A DNA stretch of 64,000 nucleotides from the NCBI RefSeq assembly GCF_042676085.1, contig NZ_JBHTKH010000001.1, positions 62,001-126,000 of the forward strand, written 5' to 3'. The position numbers and the translations under genes were made by a program. The notes under the pieces were generated by a model that did not search any database, was not told the DNA's origin, and saw only the letters and a program-made list of their open reading frames with translations. Position 1 is the stretch's first letter. The number at the start of each line of letters is the position of its first letter. Origin of the DNA: Terrabacter terrigena (lineage in GTDB: Bacteria; Actinomycetota; Actinomycetes; Actinomycetales; Dermatophilaceae). Positions 63,822 to 64,000 of this stretch are shown one piece after another.

Positions 63822-64000
63822 CCGCCTCACCCGACCGCACCGTGCTGGGCGACCTCACCCAGGACTACCGCACGACGCTGCTCCGGTTCCTCCCGCACCA
63901 CGACGAAGGGGCCCGGGCCACCGCGTACGAGCTCGGCCGGCGCGCTGTCGCGGCCGAGATCAGCCTCCTGGAGGTCTGCCGGCTGCACCACCAGGCGACC
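63818..64000 (+). CDS. Partial RsbU N-terminal-domain protein (phosphatase or sensor)
   Basis: The first 61 residues only; the gene runs off the window. YELGRRAVAAEISLLEVCRLHHQAT is typical of the RsbU N-terminal (RsbT-binding) domain. In B. subtilis RsbU this domain precedes a PP2C phosphatase that RsbT turns on. The rest of the gene must decide between RsbU-like phosphatase and a two-component sensor with the same domain. GTG 63818 overlaps the RsbS stop. Confidence 0.75.
   Translation, partial: MTASPDRTVLGDLTQDYRTTLLRFLPHHDEGARATAYELGRRAVAAEISLLEVCRLHHQAT

Overview
The window reads as chromosomal DNA of a high-GC Gram-positive actinobacterium, most like the Micrococcales/Intrasporangiaceae. 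I base this on roughly 70% or higher G+C, frequent GTG starts, 4-base ATGA/GTGA gene overlaps, a SAM-IV riboswitch, an ileS T-box of the actinobacterial type, and DUF3311, DUF4233, DUF4916 and DUF6131 family proteins. Genes are dense and mostly core. I see no insertion sequence, prophage, CRISPR array, rRNA or tRNA gene.

Layout. 0-9.3 kb: the end of an M19 dipeptidase gene, a channel protein with an atypical selectivity filter, then kdpFABCDE preceded by four direct repeats at one-helical-turn spacing. 9.3-17.9 kb: ftsK, a SAM-IV-controlled class V aminotransferase, an endonuclease/exonuclease/phosphatase membrane protein, and rnj-dapA. 18-24.6 kb: thyA-folA, an FMO-like flavoprotein and the phenylacetyl-CoA epoxidase operon paaABCDE. 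24.7-31.3 kb: a His-rich acetyltransferase with azlCD, trhO, dapB, an export/lipoprotein pair and a frameshifted membrane-gene remnant. 31.3-38.7 kb: rpsO-pnp, a DUF6131 mini-protein, lpdA, and a DUF3311/solute symporter pair. 38.8-51.5 kb: a leftward block ileS (T-box), GNAT, folC, an L7/L12-like membrane protein, DUF4233, ndk, mreBCD, mrdA and a FUSC-type protein. 51.5-61.2 kb: an M28 peptidase, a degenerate Nudix protein, TIGR03960-type radical SAM, fadD, rodA, ribF, truB and rbfA. 61.4-64 kb: a stressosome-type signalling operon running off the window end.

Genes that work together: Kdp (K+ uptake and its sensor/regulator); MreBCD, PBP2 and RodA (cell elongation, with rodA displaced about 15 kb from mrdA); PaaABCDE (ring epoxidation of phenylacetyl-CoA); ThyA and FolA (dTMP and folate); DapA and DapB (lysine/DAP, in separate loci); RbfA, TruB, RpsO and PNPase (translation and RNA metabolism, whose usual infB-rbfA-truB-ribF-rpsO-pnp order is broken here).

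Two observations stand out. First, the terminal operon encodes one polypeptide that joins an ECF-like sigma factor, a zinc anti-sigma (CHCC) motif and an RsbT-type kinase, followed by RsbR-, RsbS- and RsbU_N-type proteins. Second, the octamer GTATGCCG/CGGCATAC occurs 31 times where about two would be expected from base composition. It occurs on both strands equally, in several codon phases (including the rare ATA and TAT codons), and is over-represented next to gene ends and terminators.
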